64,000 nt of DNA from assembly GCA_963169105.1 (NCBI GenBank), contig OY720633.1:148015200-148079199 (forward strand), given 5' to 3'. The notes beneath the pieces were generated by a model that was given only the letters and a program-made list of their open reading frames with translations, was not told where the DNA came from and did no database searches. Of this stretch, positions 34,414 through 47,190 are shown piece by piece. Every line of letters begins with the position of its first letter. The stretch's first letter is position 1. The DNA is from Ceriagrion tenellum. Its lineage: Eukaryota > Arthropoda > Insecta > Odonata > Coenagrionidae. Made by a program: the position numbers and the translations under genes.

Positions 34414-36805
34414 AATCAACATACTGATGGTGGAATGTGGATGGTGTAACCCTACGGATGGTGAAAAATTTAATTTGGATGATGGGGAGCAAAAATATGA
34501 AGATTGTCTGTAATATTTGAATCGGGGATGGATGTTCTATCGAAAGAGATGAGGTCGAGTTGTTAAAACGACTCATAATTGGAAATGCACAACATGGGAG
34601 AGAGATGAATAAGGAAAGCGATGATAGAAACACTCGGCGAGAGATGGATAAATTATTTATTCAAGAATAGATAGGCATATGAAGGAAGGAAATGCATGAG
34701 GAAAGGAAATAGATTGAGGTGCCGTGATTGTATGCGCCCCTTTCATTTGAACTATTTGCTCCATTTCATAGATAAACACAAAAAATAATCCGATACGGGC
34801 TACTTTGGGGCTATGTGGTCTTATTTTAAAACTATTTATTTGATTTATTTGATTTCATGGCTCCTAAGCATTCTTTAACTACACATTTTCTTTTATTGGA
34901 TAAATATGATAATGAGCAACTAATCGTGCTAAGTAGCTACATTTGAATGGTATAAATAGGTCGTGTTTCGGTCTGGTTTTGAACTTCACCTTCTACCCTA
35001 TTGTTCTAAATTAAAAATTCTAACCTTCGGTCATCCGTTTGCAAGCCCCTTCTCCCCTTTCCTCCGCCCAGGAATGTTTTCCTGTCACTCGTACATTCAC
35101 GGCTAAAACATCATCTGGAAATATTTTCGGATATGAAAAACTCCTGAGGAAAGTGAAAGTGCCACCATAGCCACATAATACCTCTCTCCTACGCAGTTCA
35201 GCCTGTCTCATTCCTCACCCTGGAAGCCTCAAACGATCAATTTGACAAATTTAGTAGATATTGTATGAGATTTATGGCCAAAAATCAAGCAATTATAATT
35301 CCAAGAGATTTCATAAAGTACATAAAATATTCTACGTCATGATATGTGTTATGCACTCATTTAATGATACGAAGGCCATCAGTTTTATTTTGTAATTTCG
35401 GAACAAGTTACCGTCGTAGAAGGGTCTCTTGATACAATTACGTGTTCTAAATTTGAAGCTGTGACTAAGAAATGTAGATTTAAGCTTGTTACCAACCCCA
35501 AGTTTAAGCAATATTTTTCCATACATTTCGAAAGGATAGTATTGAATCAAATGACACAGTTTCGGCACCAGTTCCATCAGCTTCTTTCATGCATGTCGTT
35601 ATTATTTACCAGCAATCGCAGAGCAAAACTGATTTTGAGTAGATAAAGTACTATATACCGTTAGGGGAGGTTATAACTCACATTAAGCTTTTTTTATTAT
35701 TGTTTTTCCCAATTTTTTTGAAAACCCTCTGGTTAACGACCGAGTTCACATTTCGTCACGTTATCTAATATTTATTTACAAAGCCCCCTGAAAATCATAT
35801 TAAAAGTTGCGTTTGAGTATCATCAAAGGGAGCAACCAGCGGTCACCGTACATAAATTTTTCTTCTGCCAAGCTATAGCTGACCCACGAATTATCAAGCA
35901 CAACTACCGATTACCTTCCCTCACCTCTCTCCCAATTATTGCGGAAGCCCTCTTCTCAGTCCACCATATTTCGTCTGTGTCTCAGTCACTTTGGACCTCA
36001 TGCCCAATTGACAGTGCTTCCTGTAAACCTGCCCCCTGCTCTTCCCCGGCTCACTACTGCAGCCCGTTCCTCCGCACCCTCTAATAACGCAACATCTCGC
36101 CCAGCATCTCCAGCATTCTCCAGCATCAGTCTCTGTCGCACTGCTGTTCCTCTCCGGTGATCACCGCTACACGCTAAGCAGCGTTCGGTAGTAAAACTGT
36201 ATTACATGGAAGGCTGGCTTGAATGTTGAATCACGTTGCTTCAATTTTTTTCTGATTGCAGGTGATTCAAAGCCTTGAACAATGCATGAATCTGCTACCG
36301 CCTGAAAATTTTCTCTCTAAAGACGAATATATTTGGTGAAACTGGTTTTTGGTGAATTGGTCTAGATGCAGAGGGTTCTCACATTGGTAACGACTGTTTA
36401 ATGTGGCTTGCTTTGTCTTAGTTTGCTCTGAAAAGTTTTACTCTACATTTTAATAGGCTCAATGTAATTGGTATCATAAAAATACTATAATGGATTTACA
36501 ATATCGCCGTTTAGTGAGCCCAAACTCAAGAAGAGTCAAAAGTTTCTAATATTATGAGAATTATGTTCCATAATTTGGGAGGGAATTAAAATATTCTTTA
36601 AATTATTACTCTTTCAATTAAAGTAATTTGAATCTTGGTTTTGAAATAAGAATAACTTTTAGTGAATGAGTGTTGCTGCTTAAGAAATCATTCATAATGC
36701 TGCCAATGAGTAAATAAACCTCTTCTTTCTTGAGTACTATTAAAAACGTGTGGCAGTGAGTTTGACTCCTTAAAATTCTGTTGTAATAAATCACCCCACC
36801 AATAG
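34414..36805. other. Non-coding DNA with a GC-richer patch
   Basis: 34414-34720 is purine-rich on the plus strand. 35880-36180 is GC/CT-richer, with a Ser/Pro/Ala-rich ORF (35939-36160) and no motif. A good splice-acceptor-like tract, TTTTTTTCTGATTGCAG, ends at about 36260, but no convincing exon follows. Confidence 0.45.
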
Positions 36806-36926
36806 GTCTCGGAGGCTGACGTTCACCCAATGGTCCTGCGGAGCGTCGGCGTCACGTTGAAGGGCCGCCACAGATGTGAAGTTTCGGCGGCCTCGTCCTT
36901 AGGCATTGCCACGCTCGTCATCGCCG
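36806..36926 (+). CDS. Internal exon: Ig-domain segment, Beat-family-like
   Basis: A GC-rich 121-bp island in AT-rich flanks, bounded by ...CCAATAG| at the 5' side and |GTGAGT at the 3' side. It is open in one frame (enters in phase 0, leaves after one base). The peptide reads L-R-S-V-G-V-T-L-K-G-R-H-R-C-E-V-S-A and ends in an A-T-L-V-I strand. This is the second half of an immunoglobulin fold: the Cys of strand F in a G-R-x-R-C-E-V-S-A context. That wording is characteristic of Beaten-path (Beat) proteins, secreted or GPI-linked neuronal proteins that bind Side receptors in axon guidance. The usual Tyr before the Cys is His here, and the E-A-P-x-F that normally follows is absent. The partner exon with the first Cys was not found. 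Another Ig protein, or a Beat pseudogene, is possible. Confidence 0.55.
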
Positions 36927-39900
36927 GTGAGTAAACGCATGTGGTGATAAAAAGTTATCAATAGTTCCTAAATTGTGTACTCCCGATCATAGTGATTATT
37001 TCTAATTTAGCAGAAATCCTGTAATAATGCATATACTTACTAGACAATGAAGTTTTTATGTGGCGTAGGCTGTGTCAAAATTTTCAGATATTTGATATTT
37101 TCCAAATGTAATGGGTCTCGAAGGGTCTTGAATATATTTCTTTCCCTTTTAATTCAAATGCAACAATTGACGAAACTTAAAGTCCATCAGTTCTCGGAAC
37201 CTCCTTCCGCAGTAGTGCCAAAATTTCTATTTTTTATAGTGAAAATTGTTTGTTTTTCTTCCATATCCGACAAAAATTGTTAATGACGACATTTTTGTCG
37301 ACGGTGTAACGAAGGCGTGGCTATTAGTAACCTCTGGATAAAAGTGCAAAAACCGTGAGGAATAAACTGACATGCTGATATAAATGGATGTGAATATATC
37401 GTGGTGCACGCAGGTGGAGTCAGGGTCTTCATTGCATCTTACTTATGTTTAAGGGGTCCTCAGCATCTATTTTTAGACTTTCTTCACTTTTGTTTTTCCC
37501 ATTTTGTTTTTCAACGAGGCTATTTATTTAGTTCCCTGTACCAGCACAATGCACGTACTCCAACTCACCCACTGCATTGTCAATAATTTATCTCCACAGA
37601 AGCGATGTTTTGCTTCCACTACTCTTATGGCAACTGTAGTTGAAAAATTGGCGCTGATGGAAAGGTGGTGCGGCGTGAGTTTTTTCTATCATGGGGGAGG
37701 AATGCTGGATGCGCGTGATACAAGTGTGAGTGAAAGACGGACAACGTGCTAGGGAAGGTTGGAACGGTAAAAATCGTTGGGGTTTTAACTAGCGTGACGA
37801 GCATTGCCTGGGTTGCATATAACGAGAGGAATTTCGGGGAAATATTAAGTCGTGAGGGAAAGGAAGGAGTCTGTAAGTGGAAAGAGCAGACACCATCGCC
37901 GGATGGGAAAAACACTTACATTAGATCGAGCAGAAGTTTCGAGTTCACCAGTGAGGCCGGGAGTTCGATAGGTAAAAGAAATTCATTAAAGAAAGAAAGC
38001 ATCAAAAAATTAATGATTGAATATGAAAAGTAGGAAAGGCTGGATGTGGCCACTGAGAATGAGAGCGCCTGAATGGGTGCGGGCTGACTCAGGAGGAAGC
38101 GTCTGCTTTAGAAGAACACTCTCAGACGGCTGCCAGGAAAAGCGAAGGAAGAGAATTGAATCAGGCTTTCTTCATTTTTTCCTTCTCTCCGGTGTAGTAA
38201 CATATTTTTAAGACAGCTTTTATTTCTTTCTGAGGAAGGAGGATTTTAATTAGGTCAGACGGTATTATTGAAATGAGATGAAATCAGAGATGAGTCTCTG
38301 AGATATATTACTCCAAGTTATGGTAAGTGATTATTAAACTTGACATGGATGACTTCATGAGATTAGTTTTGATAAATGAAACAAAATGACGTATTACTTT
38401 TACCGAGGAGGGATTATCATATTAAAAAATTTGTTCGGGTCTCTTCATTCATGACTTAAATAGCCACAACCTTTTCAGTGCCAACTACTTACGCTTGACT
38501 GGAGGTTAAAGAAATAAGAACGAAGAGGCTTATTGAGTCAAAACCTTAAATGTATGTATAATAAATATTCCAGATTCCATTATACAGTCTTGCAGTTTAG
38601 TAGCTTAGGGATGTCTGTTGCCTTGAACACATTACAAGGCTCTCTGTGAAGTCCGTAACATTCCTATTTATATAAGAGAGAAAAGTTTGGAATTAATTTT
38701 TTTATTCCGATTAAAGAAGGTATGCCTATAATTAAAGATATGAAATAAATTTAGATATAGCCATCATTCTTAGCACTGATGAGAAATATTAATTATTCCT
38801 GAGAAACATGATTGTTGGAAATTATTTTGAATGGTTTTTATTAATCCTCTGAGAGCTGGAGCGTAAAAGGTTAGTTTGGTTTCCATCGTTCAATTATCGT
38901 CAACGGTTTTAAATATTCAAAATTAGTATAAATTGACACGTCAAAATTTTATATTTGTCTCAACTGATAGCATCACTAAATTGTTATGAAGTCCTCACTT
39001 GAATTTAGCGAATACGGTGACGGTACATATTACCAGTAACAATTGTCGGCAGCTAGTTGTTTTTTTAATTTATTTCAAAGCAAATTTTATTTTTAGTGTG
39101 CTGTATAAATAAAGTTAAGAAAAATTCTTTCATAATTGACTCACAAAACGGATACATAATTGCCTTAAATTTAAAAGTGAGAATTTCTCACAGACAGGCA
39201 AACTTTAATCAAGCTATATTGGCCTACGACCTATATGATAAAGTGAATTACGTTTGGCCGTAGCAGTGTAGAGGTAATCAAAATTTGTAACATATTTTTC
39301 TGAAATTTTATAACAAATTTTCAAGTAGCTTAAATTGCTGGATGGTGGCGTCATTATTTTAGAAACGGACTAGGATTTCTTTTATTTGAAAACTCAACAA
39401 TATACAAGTTTATGTGACTTTTTGTTCCTATTTATCTCGATATTGATTACAGAACTTGAATCATATTTTAAACTTTTGACAAACTGTATTTATTTTGAAA
39501 AATCGAGGCAAAATATAAGTATTTTATCCTGCATTCTTTTACTAGTAGTGGATATGATTGATATACTTTTTATATATCAAATTTGAATGGGATCATGGAA
39601 GCAATTTCTTATATTACTGACTCTTGAAACTTAAATTTCTCTACTAATGAGCATGACTGCTTCCTGAGATTACTTAGAAAAGCTGATACATCCCATAAAC
39701 CTACTAGCCTTAAATCTACTGAGTGGCTCTCAAGCAGTCTTCCAAATCTTAATGCAAACTATCCTTAAGGGGCTAACCACTGAAAGTGACATTCTATCTT
39801 ATGCTGGCAGTGGTGAAGAGACTTTGTCTGAATCATTGACATAGAGATGCGAGTTTCCAAAGCAACTGAAATGCAAAGCAGGTGCTGGCTAGTTTTGGGC

Positions 39901-41220
39901 TAAGAGTAGGAATAGAAAGTTTCCTTTTCTGTGCAAATAAGTAATAACAAGAATATTTAAATTTCTGATAGGCCCTTCAAAGATTTTTGATGCTTTCTGC
40001 CAAACTATCTAAAACGTTTTGTAATTACCTTAGGAGTGATTAAAGAGGGCTACTTGAATAGTTCGGAGAAAATGAAAGTCCAAAGATAGACATTTAGTAC
40101 TGAGGGTTATCCACTTTTTAATAATTTTTTATAGTGTGATTTACTTGGTGGTTTTGTAGAAAATGCAAATATCATTATTTCTTTATTGGGAATGCTAGCG
40201 AATTTAATTTAGAGTTATGTAATTTAGCCTTTGGTGACTCATTTTGCTATCGTAAATACCTAATATTTGGAAATAAATATTCATCGCTGCCTATGTTTAT
40301 GACAAAACATCGGATAAAGATATAATGTTGATGAGAGAGTGAGTTTTACTGCCCCATAGGTACCATCTCCTACAAGTTTGGTTAAAAGTTTATGTAAGTG
40401 GCAAATAAGTCATTCCATTCTTACTTTAAATCCTGTTATTGAAATTTAATTTATTGTAAAATTAAAATTAATGACATGTGATGGTCGGATGAATGAATTT
40501 AAGAAAAGGGAATGTATTTCTGCTTTTATAAAACTTAAAGAACTTATATAACCATATTTTTGCCCTTGATTGTTACTGTGGAAATAAATGTTCATGACTG
40601 GGCTCTAACTTTCGTTGATAAATAAGCTGCATTATGATTCCCATGCATTTGAAACTGATTTCGGTTGATTGATAAGTCGAAGAGTAGATCAATAATTCAG
40701 GGAATTGACGCCACGGCAAGACAATCTACATACGATGATGTTGACGAAAGAGGTACTACTTAACAAGCTATGGAGAAAAATCAGGCATCAGAATGTGCCC
40801 TCAAAATGAAAATTTTATCATCCTATTATGTCATGTACTACTTTCAAAGTCCAATTGTCATAACCTCTTTTTATTAACCAAGAATACGCTTAAAAATCTA
40901 TTTTATTCCCAAGACTAGTGCCCGGACTTACGAGAAGGTGTATCGGTATATCTATCTGTATTAGAAAGGAAGTCAAGAAAACCGAACTAAGGACTTTTGA
41001 ATGTTGGATCCAAAATTTTGCATGAATCCCAAGGTAGAAGGAAAATCTGCTTTCCTGTTTAGTAGCCATGGTTATGGTAATCCCTCTGTATTTTATTTTT
41101 CTGGCCATCAGGAACATTGTTTTTACTTTTCAAGATACGGATTACTTTAATACCTTTGAAGCCATTTTTTTAATACCATTTTAGTGAAAACCTAAACCCT
41201 TTAATTTCTACCTATTCTTT
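36927..41220. other. Non-coding AT-rich DNA, probable intron or intergenic
   Basis: Begins with the candidate splice donor. No further exon with Ig, transmembrane or other motifs was recognised. 37625-38211 has overlapping ORFs on both strands without motifs. Confidence 0.5.
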
Positions 41221-43840
41221 TCATCATGCATTCCATCCATTAACAACGTGCGTATTGTTTATTTATTTGTATTGGATCAGAGGCCATTTACTATTACTAG
41301 GACGTACTGCTCAATAAGTGCTCCCATTTGTCTTCTTTCCATCCATCTCTCCATCGTCCCCCTTCGTCGACCCTTAACCCTCTCCTTCCCGATTCTTTCC
41401 TTCACCCAGTTATGTTTAACGGTGGCATCTCATAACTGAGCACCTAAATTCGTTTTATCTTCCTACCATATCCTTTTCAATCTCTTTATCTCTTTTCCTT
41501 TGTCGGACTCCCTCATCTTAGATCTCCATTAATATCAGTATACTCTGCTGTTAACCCAGATATTCTCTTTAATTAAGACGTATGTGCTGTGAGATTCCGT
41601 TGTGGTACATGATGTAGGTGAGTGTTCAAATATTTAAGGCATATTAGCTTTCACTTTTGCCAGGTTGGGGTATATTAAGCAAGAGCTGGAAGGAAGCCTA
41701 TATAACCCAAACATAATATAAATATCAATTTTAATCTCAATAAAATCGACTGGTCGCTATACCTATGTAATTACTCAATTATATGCCTCAGAACCAGTTA
41801 CTTCTCCTCGTGTGGTAGTATACAAAACCCAAGAAACCACCGGGAGGAAAAAAAATTAAAGACCTTACTTTGTGAAAAACATGTGATCGCGGAACAAAAG
41901 TTATGCAAAGACAAGGGACGAAATAGTAAAGTTTCGATTATTTTTTTATAATATTTCTTAATTTTCAAGTTGTTGTTCTACCGATTTAGTTATAATGTTG
42001 CCAGTGACGTAATGCACAACTATTCAATCACCCCAATAAAGTGGTCTTAGCGGGAAGTGTGGCAAATACTTATTTGTGTATGAATATTTGGTTATAATAC
42101 AAATACGTGTATCATTTGTGCATACGAGTCTCTCTGGAAGGTTTTTTTCCTATCATGTTAACAATATGGCTAGTAGTCTTATCCTATTTCTTCATTTTCT
42201 AATATCTCTTACTGTCTTACGTAGGTATTTAGAATATCAGATCACTTTCAATGTTTGCCATGCATATCACCTTAATTATAACCCTCATTTAGAGTAGCAT
42301 TAATTATTATCTCGGTTAGAAGACAACATAAAATATAGTACACTTTATTGAAGATATGGTAGAACAAAAAGATGGATGGTTATTTAGAAGAAATAGATAA
42401 CAAATGTATTGAATTTTACTATGATATTCAATTATTTACTGAAATGGTATGTCAAAAAATTTGTACTCATAAAAATTTTCCCGTGAACCTCTTTCATCTG
42501 CCCAAATTGCATGCGACTCTTGTGAGCTGTTTTTGAGAAGTTTCACAGGAGTTTACTCTTAAAAAAAAATGATTTTGAGCTGAATGGAGTCTTCGAATTT
42601 TTCAATCTTAAGAACCAGGGGTAGTATTTCAAAATTGCTTAGTCACTTTATCGGCATCCGTCGTATTCTTGTTTTCGGATCGTTAAAATCCATTCTTAAG
42701 ACAGAAACTGATGACTTGCCTTTCCGGTAGATGTTGATGAAAAGCATAAAAAAGCAATTTTCATTCTGGAAAGAGACATTACGAATGTGTCAGTAAAGTC
42801 GGGATTTCACGATCATCAAATCGTAAAAAGTCTTAATATCCAGGGGCGATTTCCTATATGTATTTGACCCTTATCAAAGGACAAGGAAAGAGAAGACGGA
42901 GAATAAGATTTTTATATCGGGGAGGAGGGAATAAAGGAGAGATCAAAGAAGACGATGGGAATGAGAAACGAACCTAAGAAGAAGAAGAAGAATTATTGGG
43001 GACGAAGAGGTTTTTGTTGGCAAACGTGTAGAGTAAGACACTCTTCAGGATGGGAAGTAATGATTGAAGGACTCAGACAAAAACGGAAGATTTTTGAACC
43101 ATAAAATTTTTTCAGGTGAAAATGGTGGACGTCGGTCATTCCATATTCAACTTTTGTTTGAAGCTTACACATCATTTCTAGAGTTATTCTTCCTGCCTTA
43201 TCTTCCTTAACAGTCAGTACCACATTACTGAGCTCATATGTTTACATTTTTTTTCCTCAAATGGAAGGTGACTTATTATATATCTTTGGGTACGTGTGGT
43301 AAACTATGGACCTAAAAAGAGACCGCGAGAGGCTAAAGAAAGGGTTTAATATGCAAGTTTTTTGCTTGGGTTAGCTTGATATTAGCTATTGATTTACAAT
43401 TTCCGTAGCATTTCATGTCTGTTCATTCTTTTATGTATTAAAGGATAAATAAAAGTATATAATAAGCTTTCCCAAAAGAACATTATGTAAATGTAAATTC
43501 TTTTTCCATTAAATTACGCTAAAATAGCACGTTATGATGTCATTTATAATATTTCATGGAAGATAAAAACTACTCAACGTCATATCTTGATATCGAAGAT
43601 TTATAAATAGCGTCCATCTCGAGTTTGTACTAAATGCGATGGAATACACGAGCTTTACAAATGACTCCTCCCAGCATTTGATCTTTTTACGTAACCTTAA
43701 CTACGTATGAAATTGATGACGCCCGCTATTTTTAGTCGAATAAATTGCAAATAAACAATAGATAATATGGACTTTTTGAATTCAAAATAGTAAGCATTAA
43801 GATTTGAGGCAAAGGATTTTACATGTTACCTTATAAAAGA
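41221..43840. other. Non-coding DNA with pyrimidine- and purine-rich patches
   Basis: 41220-41560 is CT-rich. 42885-43000 is purine-rich and ends in GAAGAAGAAGAAGAA (about 42976-42990), like a LINE tail, but no reverse-transcriptase sequence precedes it. Confidence 0.45.
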
Positions 43841-45000
43841 CTTGTTATTTGCAGACTTAAGATGTGTATGGAGTGGCTGAAGGCTGAATGTGTAGAAACA
43901 CTGTGTGAGGTGGGACCCTGGGAATATTACGTGAAACATTAAGATCAGTGCGAAATGATTTTCTGAAGTAATGGATGACTGTGAGTGGCGCAGGAGACTA
44001 ATCCGCTAGCCTGGGGAGTGGTAGGATGAATGCGGGGATGGCGGACTGATGAAAGTAGAAGAGATGAGCGGATCAGCAGGAAATATTGGTCCAAAATAGG
44101 ATGATGATAGACAAATCTAGGGCTGAAAGTATCATTTATGAATCCATGACGTTGAAGCGGTCGTTGCAGTCGAGGATGAATTTGAAGGAATTCAGGATGA
44201 CAATTGCGGAAAGAGAGTATGTAAGACCCAAAACATGTGTGAACTTATATTAAATGTTTTAAAATGCTTATCTAAAGTTATTGAGAGTACTAATGAGGTG
44301 ATTATTAGGTTGGTAGTAAAATAGAAGGTCCTGGACAACGATGTTGATTGTGATCTGGTGAACCGTATATTCAATAAGTGAGAAGAGAATTGTAATCCTT
44401 TGAAAAAGAAGACTATTGTAAATGAAGAAAAGAAAGGTACGTGAATGGAGGGACAAAAATAAAATTTATTGGTAAAATGTCGATTTATGGCCAATGAGAA
44501 TTGAAAGATGAAGGTAATAACGTCGTAAATTACATCGATGAATGGGGTGTCACGAATTGGATGCTGGGGAGCAGAGAGCGCTTGTTTTTAACGAGGGAGT
44601 ACGAGGGAGTAGAGTACGAGGAAGCGAACGACTCTTTCCAACTAAAGGAACCCCTTGAAGTGGAATTAATGTTATTTTTGTCCGAGATAGCAAATGATGG
44701 CGAGAGAGAAGGTAGTGGTGACGCAGGAAAATGCATGAGCACGAATAGTTAGACACAGGGATAGTAGAAGTGAAGAAATGTGTAGAATTTGAACGCCAAG
44801 GTTATTCTGTAGAAGAGAATAAGTGTAGGGAAAAAACATTTATTTACGCCGAAGATAGGAGAGGAGCGGAGGGAAGGAGAAGTATCGTAGGAATGGTTTG
44901 TTGAAAACTCGGCAGATAGAGTCGCGACAGAATATTTCCAATTCGATTTAATTAATATTAATGCCGACATTTGCGGTGTCCGCGAAAAAGCGGTGGATAT
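43841..45000 (+). other. Purine-rich block with an unrecognised acidic ORF
   Basis: 43860-44920 is purine-rich on the plus strand. The ORF at 44501-44752 (83 codons) is acidic (E-Y-E-G-V-E-Y-E-E-A-N-D) with no family match. A second frame at about 44770-44900 is also open and charged. The opposite-strand ORFs are mirror effects of the bias. Confidence 0.3.
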
Positions 45001-45269
45001 TGCGTAAAAAGTCGTGTCATCACCAGTGCGATCAATTTTGGTCCCTACTCATTTCTATATCTTCTCATATCTATATGAAAATCATTTACTCATTTTATAG
45101 AGGGATTTGATAATTTTTTATGTGTTACAAGCAACTGTAACATTTAAATATTTGTTGTTCAAATAATGGGTAGTATATTTGGATTTCCTTCTAATGACCG
45201 TCGAGCATTTTCATAAGTAATATCCGTTCCAGCATAGCCCACACTTAATAATAATAGCTGCCTACAATT

Positions 45270-46010
45270 GCTTTAATTTAAACGTTGGGGTGCTGGTCAA
45301 GCATTGTTGGCGAGCTACCCGTTGGTGAAAGTTATTGGTAGCTCGGCGTGCATGCTCGACCGTGAGTGCGTTGAACGAGCCAAGTAGGCGGTTGGCGTGT
45401 TCTGCTCGGGGCTCGAATGGATGGTCCCTTCGAGCTCCAACCTCTCGCAGGACATGAATGAACGTGTGTGGGAGTTGGTAGAGCACGCTCGCCAGTTTCC
45501 CATTCGCTTACGTCGGAATTGTGTGCAGTGTCGGTCGGCCATGTTGTTCTGTGACAACAAATATTTTTCGACGGAATTCATTAGCAAACAATAAACGGAA
45601 TAAGGAGTACTCCATTAAACACATCAAAAGAGCAAGCAAAACTGCTCTCGAATGAAAAGCCAAGATTTTTCCCGCAGCTGAGGGAAAATTATTGAAGAGA
45701 TAAAGAGAAGCCAGATGCTCCTTATGCCAGTTTTTATTCCACACAAGTCGTCGTTTCAACCTTTTCGCTTGTTCATCTGAATACGTGAAACTGCATATAA
45801 TCGCTACTGTTATTTTGATAACCATCACTATTCGCGGCTCCGACAGTTAACTGAAATTCATATATGTGGCTCGGACCTGTATGGGCAACGACAAGCATGG
45901 TCGGCTAGGAGTAGGGCTTGAGTAACTCCTGAACATGGCATGCTTGACCGTCTATGGTCTGCTCAACTTGGGTCATATGACGGCTCTTCAACATGGACAT
46001 CAGTACTCTC
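45270..46010. other. GC-richer repeat-like island, possible decayed DNA transposon
   Basis: Words built on GCATGCTCGA, CAAGCAT and GAGC recur in both orientations, including GGTCAAGCAT at 45296 and its inverse ATGCTTGACC at about 45939. ORFs are open on both strands: plus 45397-45594; minus 45262-45486, 45315-45587 and 45508-45828. The minus-strand ORF at 45508-45828 starts with an R-L-K-R-R-L-V-W-N-K-N-W stretch that vaguely recalls the N-terminus of Harbinger-type nucleases. Subterminal-repeat density and opposing ORFs fit an old DNA transposon, but no terminal repeat with target duplication could be defined. Confidence 0.3.
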
Positions 46011-46929
46011 CTTAGCTAATATTTCACCCCGAGGACTCAAAAAATAGTTTTCAGACAAGCATGTACATCTTAAGGTAAAAAGAATCAAAAGTGTATGACG
46101 CTGAGATTCTTCATAAATAATATAATTGAAATTTGTATTGAATTAGCTTAAGAAAGAGAATGACTTTCAAACACTTTGTTCACAATAAAAATTATTCCAG
46201 CGTCGTTTATTGTAATGCAAATTAGCCCAGGATTTAGCTTTTTACGTTGAAAAATATTAAAAATTAACTTCCATTATCTTCTATTTAATAACTTGTGTAT
46301 TCCTTTACCTTGCCTAATAGTATCATGGCGTGTAGGAAAATTATCATTTTGAAATAAAGTTAAAGAATTTTTAGAATGTCCTTCCTGCATGCGTCTTCTC
46401 CATGAGATAGTTTACTTTGCAAAATTGTATATTCATAGAAACAAGAAATCCCTTTTTAGCAAAAAAATAAGATTTGCGTGAGGTCCTACCAGTTTTAAAT
46501 TTTTTCCTTTTACAAAATAATCAGCTCTTAAGAGCCGTTATTTTATGTCTATACCACTTTCGTGGTAGTGGTACACTCATAAAATAGATCTTTGCGCAAA
46601 AATATCCGCTTCACCTTCGAAAAGACGCAGGACCAGAAAAACTGATCTTGGAGCTTCAGTGATATATATGTTAACGAAAGCGCTCCCTAAAACCACTTGT
46701 GGACATTTCGCAAGTATGCCATAAGTCCAGCAGCCGGAAGATACATATGAGATAGGGGGAAGAATTGTCCACGAGGAGGGTTTTTTTATCCATTTCTTTT
46801 GGTGCTTAGTGTTGAAGAAACTAGAATTCTAGAAATATTTCTACGAAATCGTGGTTGTTTATCTAAAAGAAAAATTTGAAAAAGGCAGAATGTAATTTAC
46901 ATCACTCGTAATTTGTAATTTATGGAGAA
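46011..46929. other. Non-coding DNA with an imperfect hairpin
   Basis: At 46540-46586 an imperfect hairpin (ATTTTATG...TACCACT / AGTGGTA...CATAAAAT, about 19-bp arms) surrounds a short loop. Nothing else supported. Confidence 0.5.
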
Positions 46930-47190
46930 CATATTGTCTACTATATTTAAGTTTTTCGGGGTATCCAGCTGCGTATTGAGCATTTTAAATTGACTCAACG
47001 TTCCGTCCTGGAGGTTCTTCGTCGAGACGGTTGACCATTGTTAACGGTTTTAAATTTAAAAAAAAATATGCATACCGTTTAAGACAGTTAAATTCTCCTG
47101 ACGACGTTCTCAGTATGCAGAATGAAACGCTAAGCCAATTTAAAATGCTGAATACGCAGCAGAATACCCCGAATAACTTTGAAATAGTAA
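46930..47190. repeat. Inverted duplication of a coding-like segment
   Basis: About 45-70 bp near 46935-47002 recur in inverse orientation at 47123-47190. The best block, CGGGGTAT...GCTGCGTATT, has about 85% identity by eye. Both arms, read toward the outside, encode a shared peptide core, L-S-Q-F-K-M-L-N-T-Q, followed by x-x-T-P-x-N. The spacer is about 120 bp, with weaker inverse similarity. Several differences between arms are at third codon positions, but others change residues. The parent gene or element is unknown; the plus arm lies in an 82-codon ORF (47031-47279). Confidence 0.75.

Noticed and set aside
42976..42990. RTE LINE tail (GAA)n
   Set aside because: No reverse-transcriptase sequence precedes it. 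Treated as a simple purine repeat.
45508..45828. Harbinger nuclease N-terminus on the minus strand
   Set aside because: Similarity is limited to a basic R-R-L-x-W-x-K-N-W stretch, and no DDE motifs follow.
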